Source: Membranipora membranacea (Eukaryota > Bryozoa > Gymnolaemata > Cheilostomatida > Membraniporidae). From it: 64,000 bases of DNA. Positions 44,601-54,567 of the stretch are shown here, one piece after another. The stretch is from NCBI GenBank assembly GCA_914767715.1, contig OU612075.1:18602001-18666000 (forward strand), in the 5' to 3' direction. The notes below the pieces were generated by a model. That model saw only the letters and a program-made list of their open reading frames with translations. It did not search any database and was not told the DNA's origin. A program made the translations under genes and the position numbers. The first letter of the stretch is position 1, and each line of letters begins with the position of its first letter.

Positions 44601-46244
44601 CAAAATGCTTGCTGCATAGAACAGAGTTTGTGCTCGGTTTCCAATCTTTATGGGACACTGCTTCGATCCATTTGTCACGGCGTTCCTGCTGAGTCGGAAA
44701 ACGATGGAAGGTGAGGCTTGCATTCTTAATTGGTGTGTTGCTACAGCCAAAAGCACAGCAGCAGTGTCGACTACTTTTACTGGCCTGTAAAATTGAGAAA
44801 CTCATAAACATGACATCAATCTTTCTCCTACTTTGCGAAAGTGAAAAAAGAGCATAATGTCGCGCGTGTCATTGCCACCTTTACCTGACAGTATTGAAAA
44901 GTAGAGCATACCATACCATGGAACTGAAACATATTAAAACACAAGTATAGTTATGAATCTTATCTTACCGATTGCGATGTTGATGCGATGTCAGGTGTGC
45001 AAGAAATCCACTGAGCAACTGGACAGTTTAGTCTCAATAAGGCAAAGCCCACCAATGAAGAGTATGCAAAAATTAAGCTAATCCTACAGCGATAACTTTC
45101 AAGATCATGCTACTTATGGGGACGTGTCACAAACCCCTTGAGCTACAATACAGATGGACACAGCATGTGCAAGGTTGACCAAGGTTATAGCTATTTTTAG
45201 CTAGCCATGCTTTGAGTCATCAACTGATTGCAGCAAACCCACATGGTAAGGCCTGTGTCTTTCAGAACGCATAAACAAATATTTTCACGCAACAGTCAGT
45301 CATTGAGTCATGATATTTCCAACTTCTAATGGACGTAACTCACTCAATAGTTGAGTCAGATACAAAATTCAAAGACTCACAGCTGGCTTGGTCCATCACA
45401 TTTCACATAAAATTAACTTGCTTGCATAATTTCTCGATGAATCTGTGAGAAAAATGCTATTTCCTTGCTGCAATGCTTAAATAATGTATCACTGTTTACA
45501 GATATTGCTGGCTTCTAATGGTCGTATCTCATTCAATATTTGAGCTAGAGAAAAAATTAAGAGACTATGACGTTGCTTGTTACATCACCCTCCAGATAAA
45601 ATTAACTTGTAGGCATCAGTCTTCGATATCTCTATGAGAAAAATGACATTATAGCTAATAATCAGTCATGGTCATATAGTAAAACCATTCATTGCAGCGC
45701 TCACTGTGCACAACACAGTAACGTTATGTCATTGGGGAATTCCGGTTATTATAGGCCTCACTTCAGCTGAGCAGGTCACCTGTCTAGGTTTATTATTAGT
45801 AGGTCTATGATGCAGACTAAACGCATATATTCTGACTTCATCTTCTAGTATTGTTGTGACCAACCAGGTCAAAAACCTGCCCTTTCAGATCAAAATAAAC
45901 AACCCAGGATGGCATTATGTGGTGTGGTCCAGGTCATCATTCATATATATTATACATATTATTCTCATAATGATACAGAGATGCACTTTTCATAACAGCC
46001 AAAAGATGTAGGTTTTCCGATTTCTCTAACATCTTTTTTTATATTTTTAGATCCAGAACGTATTGCGTACTATTACACAGTCAGCATGTTATACTGTGTT
46101 CCTACATCTTTGTACTTCCCTGGTGGTGCTGGTTTAGGGGCATGCGCTGGAGCACCCCAAATTCGGAAGCTGTTGGAGGATGGAGGATTTAAAGTTGAGC
46201 GACTTGATAATGATTACGGACTATGCCTAATGTGTACAAAATAG
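38672..46244 (+). CDS. SAM-dependent methyltransferase, Rv2258c-like (gene 2, 366 aa)
   Basis: Seven coding exons: 38672-38747, 39223-39325, 39869-40110, 40451-40570, 41395-41535, 41934-42158 and 46051-46244. They have the same phases as gene 1; total 1101 nt, stop TAG. The winged-helix part reads SRLGLFRGLADLSQ, LADRLDMKERYVREW and EDRFWITPYRLPAL. Motif I is VLEIGCGAGHPSK, followed by VASDLSED, DLVMLFDVFHDVAYP and GGKFLILDVPT. The C-terminal lid is YTVSMLYCVPTSLYFPGGAG. All expected residues are present. A 5' leader intron is implied by the acceptor before 38608. The last intron (3.9 kb) contains a P-type transposon and a dispersed repeat. It is a paralogue of gene 1, with a longer third exon; a different substrate or expression is possible but not shown. 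Confidence 0.9.
42328..42443. repeat. inverted repeat in last intron of gene 2
   Basis: GGACATGTCTTACAGC at 42328 pairs with GCTGTAAGACATGTCC ending 42443. AAGAACAATGCTGTA/AAGAACAATG direct repeats lie between. No target duplication seen. Confidence 0.5.
42725..43035 (+). repeat. dispersed ~280-bp repeat, copy 2 (no minisatellite)
   Basis: Parallels 19517-19796 from AAGCGACAGTCCTACTAGG to TGAACTCACAATATTTGAT. Where copy 1 enters the 15-bp array, this copy has a single degenerate unit-like TTTACTGTGGTGATAT and then unrelated sequence. Confidence 0.7.
43289..45817. mobile_element. P-superfamily DNA transposon (2513 bp), long TIRs, TSD ATGCAGAC
   Basis: Element 43297-45809 begins CATAGACCTACTAATAATAA and ends with the reverse complement. 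Imperfect inverted arms extend about 350 bp inward (to about 43650 and from about 45483). ATGCAGAC is duplicated exactly outside (43289-43296, 45810-45817). An 8-bp duplication, CA...TG ends and an internal THAP-domain frame together indicate the P superfamily. The right arm carries an additional diverged repeat (about 45300-45460). The RNase H-like transposase core is absent, so the copy is non-autonomous. It lies in the last intron of methyltransferase gene 2. Confidence 0.82.
44140..44811 (-). pseudogene. THAP-only fragment of a P-type transposase
   Basis: One frame of about 223 codons, interrupted by a single TAA at 44467-44469. The first part holds a complete THAP DNA-binding domain: CCAFGC, FHRFP, KWIEAV, then CSKHF and the diagnostic AVPTMFP. 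After a Pro-rich linker encoded by a C10 run, the second part is basic and helical (KQRRRIKTLQQHIRRFEKER), possibly a coiled coil, and then stops. Catalytic domains are missing. A TTTTACAG acceptor just before ASKSSRHCC suggests that the real start is in an upstream exon. The layout (THAP plus short helix) resembles the truncated KP repressor of Drosophila P elements; a repressor role is inference. It would need splicing around or readthrough of the TAA. Confidence 0.65.
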
Positions 46245-46499
46245 GTTTGATATGAGGATTTGATTTTTTTATTGTAAAATTACTGACTTCCTCATTTTTA
46301 CAAGTTCTATGCTCAATGCAGAGGATGGTGAAGGCCATAGTGTGGTGCTTTTTTGTAGTGACAATGTCAAACAATATCTAAATGTCCGGCAGGGGTAATG
46401 CTCTTTGCATCGCTTATTTTTTCTTCACTTTCTCGTCAAAACTCATGATAAAATGTACCCTAGAGGAGTAAACATTAGCTCAAGACTTTGCCTAACTGC

Positions 46500-46580
46500 T
46501 GGTGTTAGGCAGATATATATGTATATATATCGGCCTAACTGCTGGTGTTAGGCAGATATATATGTATATATATGTATAAC
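46500..46580 (+). repeat. two tandem ~50-bp units with hairpin and TA-rich tail
   Basis: GCCTAACTGCTGGTGTTAGGC followed by AGATATATATGTATATATAT occurs twice in a row. Each unit folds as GCCTAAC/GTTAGGC. It lies just downstream of methyltransferase gene 2. Confidence 0.7.
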
Positions 46581-47306
46581 ATATTCTTCTACAAGTGAAT
46601 TAGCTGTGCGGGCCATAGACTCATAGATCACTATACTGGCTTATGATGATGTTATGGACAATGAACTGATATGTTCTCTATCAATATCTGATGTTGATAT
46701 TTGTCTGTTCTTCCTTGGTAGGTGTGAAATATGACAAAATAAAATATAGCATCACATGACGTGACAAAGTTGAGAACATATAATTATAGATTGGTGAGTC
46801 TCTGTGTACCTAACAAGAGAACATGAATTCAAAATTCTGTTATATCTTTACATGGCTCCTGGAAATGTAATGCTACTACCCTATTTGATGAAAATATTCA
46901 ACGTATTTCAAATTTCACGATTTCACTTTTAGGAACTTCTCTTAATACTTCTTTATCATTAGATGTTTCGAGATCAAAGTGAGATAATTCTTGGCCAGGT
47001 GGCCAAATTTCATTCTGTAAATAATTTCATCCAGCAGGGTAACGTTTCTAAATGTAAAACTGGCTACAACCTTAAAATGTTTGACATGATTAGATGTGAC
47101 GTTGACAGACAGACAGACATGGAATTACAACCTGCTTGCCTCCACAGTATGATCCCCAAAACATTTAACCTTCGACCTTTTTTGAGCTTTATGCATTAAG
47201 TTCCGCTAACGATGAAACCTAGAAGCATTCAAATATATGGTGAATGCCATTACTAGTCAGAGATAAATTACTACTGCATACATAGCTCAGATAAGGGAGT
47301 TAAGAT
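46581..47306. other. spacer between methyltransferase gene 2 and pseudogene 3; nothing recognised
   Basis: AATAAA at about 46739 (ACAAAATAAAATATAGC) is a possible polyadenylation signal for gene 2, about 0.5 kb after its stop. Otherwise AT-rich with no supported gene. Confidence 0.4.
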
Positions 47307-48626
47307 AGAGTCAATACAGCTTTTGCAGATCGCATTGATGAGATAGTGCTTAATGGATGGATTGCTGCTGGATTATGCATGGGTATGTTATGGATATGAG
47401 ATTGGTTTGTTATGGGTTATGGGAAAGTTATGGGAATGTTATTAGCCTTATCGTTTTGCCACAAAACAAAAATGAGTTGCCAGTTTCTTATCGGTCTACT
47501 ATGGAACTGCAAGCACCGGCCAGTAGTTATCAGTCAGCTGCAGCAATACATAGAGTTTTCCATCCGACAATGTATTGTGCTGCTCTTTCACTACCACCAT
47601 GTAAACTATTGGCAATGGCGGCAGACATTACAGAGCCTCTACTGGTAAATGACTTGCTTTAAGCCTGATAAATAGAGCCCATATAGCTGTCGTGGTGATA
47701 TTTTATAGGTTCTAGACTTGGCCTGTTTAAGAGACTATGATCTGGCAAAAACTAAAGAGACGGCAGTCACGAGCCAACAACTAGCTGATAAACTCGTGAT
47801 GAAAGAAAGGTATCATTTTTATTCTGGTACTACAGATCAGGCTGTCTGGGCTGGGTGCCCTCCTGACAAGATGGTCATCAAAAACTATTTGCTGCTGCTC
47901 AATCCTTCACATATGTTCAAAATGTCGAGACTAAACTGGTTACAGGTTTTCTTGCAGACTATGCTCCCTTTCAAGCAAGTTTGAGCATCCAGTTGAATGC
48001 CTTGGATTCGCCGCAAATAGGAGTTTGTCTTTTTTTCAGATATGTTAGAGAGTGGATAAATGGTATGATCTGTGGTGACATTATTGATCACATTGAGGTA
48101 GATGGGGTTGACCATTACTGGATCGAAGACTACAGATATGTGGGACTCATTGACTCAGTTGGGATAGAAAAAAACTTAGATAACGCTACCAGCCCTGCTC
48201 ATGCTTCAGAGCATCTGATGGTCCGAGAGGTAATACTGTTCAGTGTTAGTATGAAACATAGTGAGGCACCCTTTTTTAAGCCAAGCCATCTCTGCTTGCC
48301 TTTCTCTTTTCATCAACTTGTTGAACATTCTGTAATATTAAACTTCTCATTGTCAGCTCTCATCGTTTGTTTGAGATTTCCTCGGTTTTCAACATGAAAT
48401 CTCTGTCAGCAATACAGGGGAGGGGCTGGAAGATTCAAATTCAATTCAAAAAAAGTTTCCTATTGGACTTTCTAATGGGCCAATTTATTTACAAAATATT
48501 GGGTCGCTAGTCTGTGAATCTGAAAACTGACCTCTGATTAGAGGAAATAACCCCCAACAAAATTGATCTCCCGTAATACTGAACTTTACTTTGTTAATAT
48601 TCTTTCAGGAACAACGGTAGATGGCT

Positions 48627-48670
48627 ATCAAATCAATGAACTAAACCTAGGTTTAGTTCATTGATCAAAT
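48627..48670. mobile_element. micro-palindrome, family delta, inside a coding exon, TSD ATCAAAT
   Basis: A perfect 30-bp palindrome (CAATGAACTAAACCT and its complement) at 48634-48663, with ATCAAAT duplicated exactly on both sides. Removing palindrome and one repeat (37 bp) restores an exon of 117 nt and the reading DGYQILHDFL, aligned with DNYPILHEFL of gene 2. The insertion shifts the frame and brings a stop. Confidence 0.93.
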
Positions 48671-49969
48671 ACTCCATGATTTCCTGTCCGGCCGTATCAA
48701 AACTTTTCATACTATTGACCACGCAACTGAATATCTCAGCAAAGATATTATCAAAAAACTTGGTAAGCTTCAACCCCTCATCTTTCACATATGTAAGGGC
48801 TAAATGACTACAATTACAATTAATTGGGTCTTCCTCTAATACAAAAAATTGTCCCATTTTCTTTTAAACTCAAGGTTTGATGCTATGAGGGCAATGGCCG
48901 CTCTTGTGAAAATATTGTCCCCAAAAGTTTAGTACAGCCCTTAATGAATGCCTTGATAAAAGTTATGTTCTCAATCAGCAATCAAACTACATCCTGAAGT
49001 GCTGGCTAGGCACACAACAACCTGCCTCAGCAATGGTAGGCCATTAATCGTTTTCCGTCTGTGCATAATTTGTAAATGTAACCTTTCGTTTATTTACAAT
49101 TACTTGATTCTTTTAATTCAATTCTTGTTTAATGTATATCCTATCAAGAAGCTGGAATCACCGTATTGGAACTCGGTTGTGGTTTAGCTGATCCGACAAG
49201 ATGTTTAGCGGAGTACTTTCCTAAAAGCACATTTCTAGCTTCAGATGTTTCTGCCTCTACTCTTGACAAGGCTCATTTGAACTGTCTAGGTTAGTTACTG
49301 CTGGATCATCACATTCATGTAAAGCCAGTAAGCATTATCCCCTATGTTATGTACGTTGTTGGAAGTTCCCCATGCAGCAATATCAGTATGTAGTCCTCTT
49401 ATTCATTTATAAAAAAAAGATCTGGTCAAGGGATAATCCTCCAACTTGCCAGAATTTATGGAAAAACTTGTGAAATTATGATCAGATATCCACTTTGTTC
49501 AATTTTAAGATCAATCCAATGTAACCTTTGCTGAGATAGACGCCTGCGATGTCTCTGATGAAATGGCTGACAAGTATGATCTTGTTATGATGCTTTATGT
49601 ACTCCATGATGTTGCGTACCCGCACAAATTACTGCAAGGCGTTCAAAAGATGCTCAAAAATGGTGGACAATGATTAATGGTTGACGTTGACATGATGAGT
49701 ACCCTCAGAGAAAACAAAGAAAAAGGTACTTGTGATATTCATAACACATTTTATGGTGATATCAAATTTTGTGATGGCTTTTACTCATTAGCTATACTTC
49801 TTTGGTTGTCTAGGTTTATATACTAGGCCACTCTTTCAAAAAAAGTGACATGGCCTTGTTGCTGTATTCCCTTTATAGCCCATGGCACCATGAGTTAATG
49901 GTTCAACTTTTGCTTTAACTTAAAGCGGAGTTACATTATGACATCTGTATACAATATTTATATGTAAGG

Positions 49970-49993
49970 GTGTGTGTGTGTGTGTGTGTGTGT
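49970..49993. repeat. (GT)n microsatellite
   Basis: About eleven GT units in the last intron of the methyltransferase pseudogene. Confidence 0.9.
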
Positions 49994-50502
49994 TTGCTGT
50001 CATTGGTACACACTAAAATCACTTGTGCTATGAATGATCACAGAGTAAGATAATACGACCATGACTCCTTAACAGGGAGGTTAAGAATTATTAGCAACTC
50101 CTCACCACTCTCCCCGTCCTTACTATGTATGTTAATAGCCTGAATATTTGGTTCAACGATGGGAATCATGCTCTCTGTATGCTTGGGAAGACAACTGCTT
50201 ACCTCACATTCTTGAGTGTTCCTTTTTTGAGGATGATCATTGTACTAAATTTCTTCTTTCAGATGCGAATGTAGAAAATAATGCTTCTTTATATGGTCAG
50301 CTTACTGTACTGTATGCCTACATCACTTTACTTCCCTGGTGGTGCTGGATTGGGGGCGTGTGCCGGAGCACAGAAATTGGAACAACTCTTTAGAGATGAA
50401 GGTTTTATGAACATTACTCGAACAGTCAATGCATTAGGCCTTTGCCTAACAGGTGACAAAACACTCTTAGACTGTGTGTTATTCAGGACTTATACTTACT
50501 GA

Positions 50503-51049
50503 ACGAGTGGAGGGTAGATGTACCATTATTTATCACATGTTATCAACAGCTTTGGAGTTACTGTTGACTGGTTGTTTTTTTTTTATTTAACTGAAAGATT
50601 TTTACAGCTGAATGTTGACTACTCAAAGTGAACAAATACAATCACAAATGTTTTTTTCAAATTTTAAACAGCTTATGTGATGACATTACTTTTATCAATG
50701 AAAAATTTTACGATGAAATATCACCATAGCACAATGGAATCCTCATTTATTTGGAAGCTTTCCACCCACTGTTAAAGAAAGCAATTATTTTGTCATTGGG
50801 CATAAATTTACATCGACTCTTTTTTGTATACTAACTAATGTGTCAAAATATTTTAATGTTGTTTTGAGCAACAGCAATTTCTTTTTCCCAAATTGTGTTC
50901 CAACTTATTTTTATACAAGCGAACTCAGTTCAACTCTTGAAATGAGATAGTTGGGTGAACTCCAAGCTTCACATTGCATCGTGGGGAGCCTGTCTACTCT
51001 CCCCAAGGATTGTGGAAAGCTTACTGAATGGCAGGTCACTTGTCTGGGG
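50503..51049. other. 3' flank of methyltransferase pseudogene; no gene seen
   Basis: AT-rich spacer leading into the tandem repeat array. No frame, RNA gene or element is recognised. Confidence 0.4.
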
Positions 51050-53150
51050 CATTCACTTCATTGAATGGTTTGAGAACTGAAAGCTCAGTACTGCATGAAC
51101 CCCAATAACAAACTGTTTCTTCACAAGTCTGCATAATGATTTTAAGGTAAATTACCCCTAAACCAACTGAGTTACGCATGTGAATGTCTGCACTTTATAG
51201 GGTTACTACAGTATAACACCCACCCCCCCCCCCCTCTGCCATACACAACCACGCACAGTGTTCTCCCTCAATCGTACCAAGGGTGGAACTTCAATCAAAT
51301 GATGCCCCAATATAACAGCATAATAAATGTGTTTAAAGTTAACATAAGAATACAAAAAATACTTGTATGAAATGGTCATCCTCAGCGTAATTAATTGCAC
51401 AGAATTTAGACATTCTATGACATGCCTTTGCTAACAAATAGTGCCGCAACTCTCTTCCCATATTTAAATGATGCAGTTTTGTTTGACACCCTGCCATGTG
51501 TGCTAGGGGGTAACTATATCTTTGACCAGAATAAAAGCACATTCTGTTGCTTCACCAGAAAGCTGACCCGATTTCATTTGATGAATCAGGTCACTGATGT
51601 TACATAATTCCCTGGGTCATTATCTAGCTTTATAGGACACACAGGATGAAAAGAAGGACTTTGCTTGTTTTCAGGATAACTCCTAATTTTCCAACGAAAA
51701 CCAACTGATTTGAGGAAAATCCGATATACAAAAGCCCAGTAATTTACGAGAAATAGCTCATTTATAAGCATTTTACTTGGCTAATACAGTATGAGCCTAT
51801 TATTGGCATTTACCAGTAGAATGGGCTAGCTTTCGTATATGCCTTCACTATATTGAATAGGTTGACGATGAAAAGCTTAATACAGTATAAACCACATATC
51901 CAAACTGTTAACTCATAAGGTAAAATACCCAAAATGAAGCTAATGCTTGTGAAAGTTGGCACTTCTTAGGGTTATTACAGTACAACCGACCCTGCCATAC
52001 ATAATTGACTACTGTGTTCTCCCTCGATAGTACCAAGCGTGGAATTTCAACGATAATATACACCATATATAACAGCATATTAATAATGTATGAAGTAGTT
52101 ATCAGGATACAAGAAATACTTGTATGAGACAGTTACCTTCAGAATAATTGATAGCTCAAAAACAAACTGTTTTATTACATGCCTTTGCTAGAAAATAGTA
52201 CTTCAACTTTCTTCCCAAATTTTGTAGCTGCGTTTTGGCCAGCCCACCCTGCCATTCGTGCTAGGGGGTAACTGTCTTTGACACAAATAATATTGCATTC
52301 ACTGAATTAGATTCTTCTCTTAGAATGGAAATAGTATCATAGCGTTATACGGTTAGGACACTAAACACAGGGACCCATCTGACTGTTATCTGATTGGCTG
52401 TCCCTAGTAGCATGAATAATTAGCCTGAGAAATTGTCTTGTTTACAAAATTGCAAACAGTAATTATACCCCTACAGTGTCGATGATTAGGGCATTTCTAG
52501 ATTACTGTCTGGGTCATTATCTAGCTTTATAGGACACACAGGATGATAAGGAGGACATCGCTTGTATTTGGGATAATTCCCAATTTTCAGACAAAATTCA
52601 ACTAATTTGAGAAATTTTGATGAACGAAAGCCCATTAATCTGCAAGAAATAGCCCATTTATTAGCGTTTTATTTGGCTTTTACAGTATGAGCCGATTATT
52701 GGCAGTTACAGTAGCATGAGCTAGCTTTCACGCAGGCTTTCACTATTTTGAAAGGCTTGACAGCAGATAGCAGAGTACTGTAGTAACCACATATCCAAAT
52801 CCCTACCTCACAATTCTATATATCTACATAAATTGATTTCGTTTCAACATAGCTCCAAACAAACCATTGAGTCTGTATTTTTGAGGGATATTACAGTATA
52901 TGACCTAGTCAATATTACAGCCGTTATTTTTAGTGTTCTCACATATATATAGTCTTTGGGTTTAGTATAAAAACATGCAGCAGCGATGTGTAATATAATA
53001 TTAATGAACTATTAGATGGGAATCCTCAGTCAAAATGTATGCTTGTTTCTCCTCATTATTTTATTTCTCACAGATGGTGCTATATGCTTCTACTCATATG
53101 TGATCAAAACCTCAGGTTGACCCACCCTGCAAAGTGTGTCAGGAATAAAT
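51050..53150 (+). repeat. degenerate tandem array, units of ~0.8-0.9 kb (2.5 units)
   Basis: Unit 1 (about 51050-51830), unit 2 (51840-52725) and partial unit 3 (52735-53150) share ordered landmarks: TTGAA-GGTTTGA, AGGGTTACTACAGTATA, TGTTCTCCCTC, AAATACTTGTATGA, CATGCCTTTGCTA, CACCCTGCCAT, TGCTAGGGGGTAAC, GGGTCATTATCTAGCTTTAT, GAGC(C/G)TATTATTGGCA. No frame is shared between units, so the array is not a coding tandem. Unit 2 carries an extra ~195-bp block (52310-52505). Confidence 0.65.
52310..52505 (+). repeat. ~195-bp repeat, arm 1 of an inverted pair
   Basis: From CACTGAATTAGATTCTTCTC to AGGGCATTTCTAGATT it matches 54568-54768 in inverse orientation almost base for base. The corresponding place in tandem unit 1 (about 51540-51610) lacks it, so it is an insertion. 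The two arms are about 2.05 kb apart; they may be terminal repeats of one element or two insertions of a small one. Confidence 0.7.
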
Positions 53151-53519
53151 ATTTAATCATACATTGGCATTTTTTTTAATTCTGAAACTGATATTTCAAA
53201 AGGTTCTTATAACTGTAATTTATTTGAGCATATCTTAAAATTAAAGGTAGGATTAAAGACTTTTTTACAGAACATAAACAATGCAAAACAAAAGCTACAT
53301 TTAAAAGAGCCAAGGACAAAATAAACACATATACCATCACCATTTTTATACACCATATGTACATTCTAGCATCATCTATTTAGGAAAACCAATTTCCAGT
53401 TCTCAATAACTGTAAAAGCCTGTTTTTTCCTCTCAAATATTAAAACCCTGATATGAGGATAGGATACCGGTTCCGTATACCACACTGCTTGCAGATCAAC
53501 TCTGTGATACGAGTCTCTC

Positions 53520-53650
53520 TGCACCGTAGTGACTGAACTAATTCAAATGTGCTTGAGTTCCTAGTTCTCCAGTTCAGGTGGGGTGACTTTTCAGTTTGAG
53601 AACTCATGCACATTTGAATTAGTTCAGTCGCTACGGTGCAAAGATAACCA
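53520..53650. repeat. inverted repeat TGCACCGTAGTGACTGAAC
   Basis: TGCACCGTAGTGACTGAAC at about 53520 pairs with GTTCAGTCGCTACGGTGCA at about 53624-53642, and TAATTCAAATGTGC pairs with GCACATTTGAATTA. A single arm (CTTTGCACCGTAGTGACTGA) recurs at 32387-32403, so it is a dispersed family. Confidence 0.6.
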
Positions 53651-53724
53651 ACCTGAATTGATTGGTGCACATGCGCAAAGTGTCCGTATACTGACGAGCT
53701 TATGCAAATGAAAAAAGTGTGATA

Positions 53725-53765
53725 GGTTGAGGCCATAAACATATATATTGGTTTATGGTTGAGGC
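53725..53765. mobile_element. micro-palindrome, family zeta, flanked by GGTTGAGGC
   Basis: CCATAAAC...GTTTATGG hairpin (about 25 bp) lies between two copies of GGTTGAGGC (53725-53733, 53757-53765). The exact boundary is ambiguous by two bases, so the duplication is 7-9 bp less overlap. Confidence 0.55.
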
Positions 53766-54255
53766 AAAATGCATTTCTGTTAGTTAATCAAAACAAATCA
53801 ATTTTTCTAATTAAAATATCAATATTTACAATAAAGTTGTACATTATTGCAACAAACCTGAAGCTTCGTTCAAAATAAACTGTATTCAGAACTATCACTT
53901 CCAGCTATGGCTGTAGGCTCGTTGGTCTGAACTTGTGGCCTTTGGTATCTACACTTCAAATCATATCAGCAAGCATCATCCTCTTGGCGTGCCTTACTAC
54001 GGACCGACGATTATCTTTACCTCTGACGCCATCTTCTGAAACAGCACCATAAACCAGATATTATCTCCCCCTGGTGAGAAGGTCAAGGTCGGTCGGGAAT
54101 ATGGTAAATAGTGCAAGACGGCAGCAGCGCTTTGTGTTTCCCCTTTTACCATTCAACTCATTCGGAGCTACAAAAATATGTACTCAAGTCAATTACAATA
54201 AGGTGGTGGTGAGAACAGTAACAAATAATAGAATTCAAAGTATCTAGTGATACTA

Positions 54256-54325
54256 CCACAGATTAGCCTGGGCCCCTCCCTCCCCACCCACGCACCCCTG
54301 ACAGCCTGCCCAGGCTAACCACATA
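54256..54325. mobile_element. foldback, family epsilon (long form), TSD CCACA(G/T)A
   Basis: Element 54263-54318 starts TTAGCCTGGGC and ends GCCCAGGCTAA, with a C-rich spacer of about 34 bp. Flanks CCACAGA and CCACATA match at 6 of 7. Same termini as 27777-27808, which lacks the spacer. Confidence 0.7.
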
Positions 54326-54567
54326 TCTCTTCATGTGAATGATACCCAAGATAACTAAGTATTTGTCATAGTATTTGATACAGCAGTTGTCATTTCATAC
54401 ACTTTTATTTTTTCAAGAGGTGACAACTTGTGAGCTTGCAAGAACGCAATACCTAAAAACATATCATTAAGTATAGACAACATTGAATTCCATATCTGGA
54501 ATAGCATCATTAGCTTTCTTTTGCAAAACAGAGGGCTTGCAAAAATAGCCAGTCCCTAGTAGCAATC

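Larger units (their letters stand above)
47307..50502 (+). pseudogene. SAM-dependent methyltransferase pseudogene (copy 3)
   Basis: All seven exons can be placed: 47307-47382, 47709-47809, 48040-~48229, 48609-48762, 49149-49289, 49510-49725 and 50263-50502. Lesions against genes 1 and 2: no ATG at the start position (AGA at 47307); a 2-nt deletion in exon 2 (101 instead of 103 nt, after SRLGLFKRL); exon 3 loses its 3' third; exon 4 carries a 37-bp insertion with a stop; exon 6 has TGA at 49671-49673 inside GGQ*LMVDVDM; exon 7 has a frameshift near 50285, and the normal stop is lost. Exons 5 and 6 keep exact lengths (141, 216), motif I (VLELGCGLADPTR) and the splice sites. Decay is therefore fairly recent. 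It is the third unit of the tandem array. Confidence 0.88.

Noticed and set aside
47357-47662. 101-aa open frame in the first intron of the methyltransferase pseudogene
   Set aside because: Overlaps another frame with equal length, has no homologue, and sits between recognised exons 1 and 2.
24241-50502. Recent bacterial gene transfer for the Rv2258c-like methyltransferases
   Set aside because: Seven-exon structure with conserved phases and local base composition shows long residence. Homologues occur in several invertebrates, so recent transfer is not supported.
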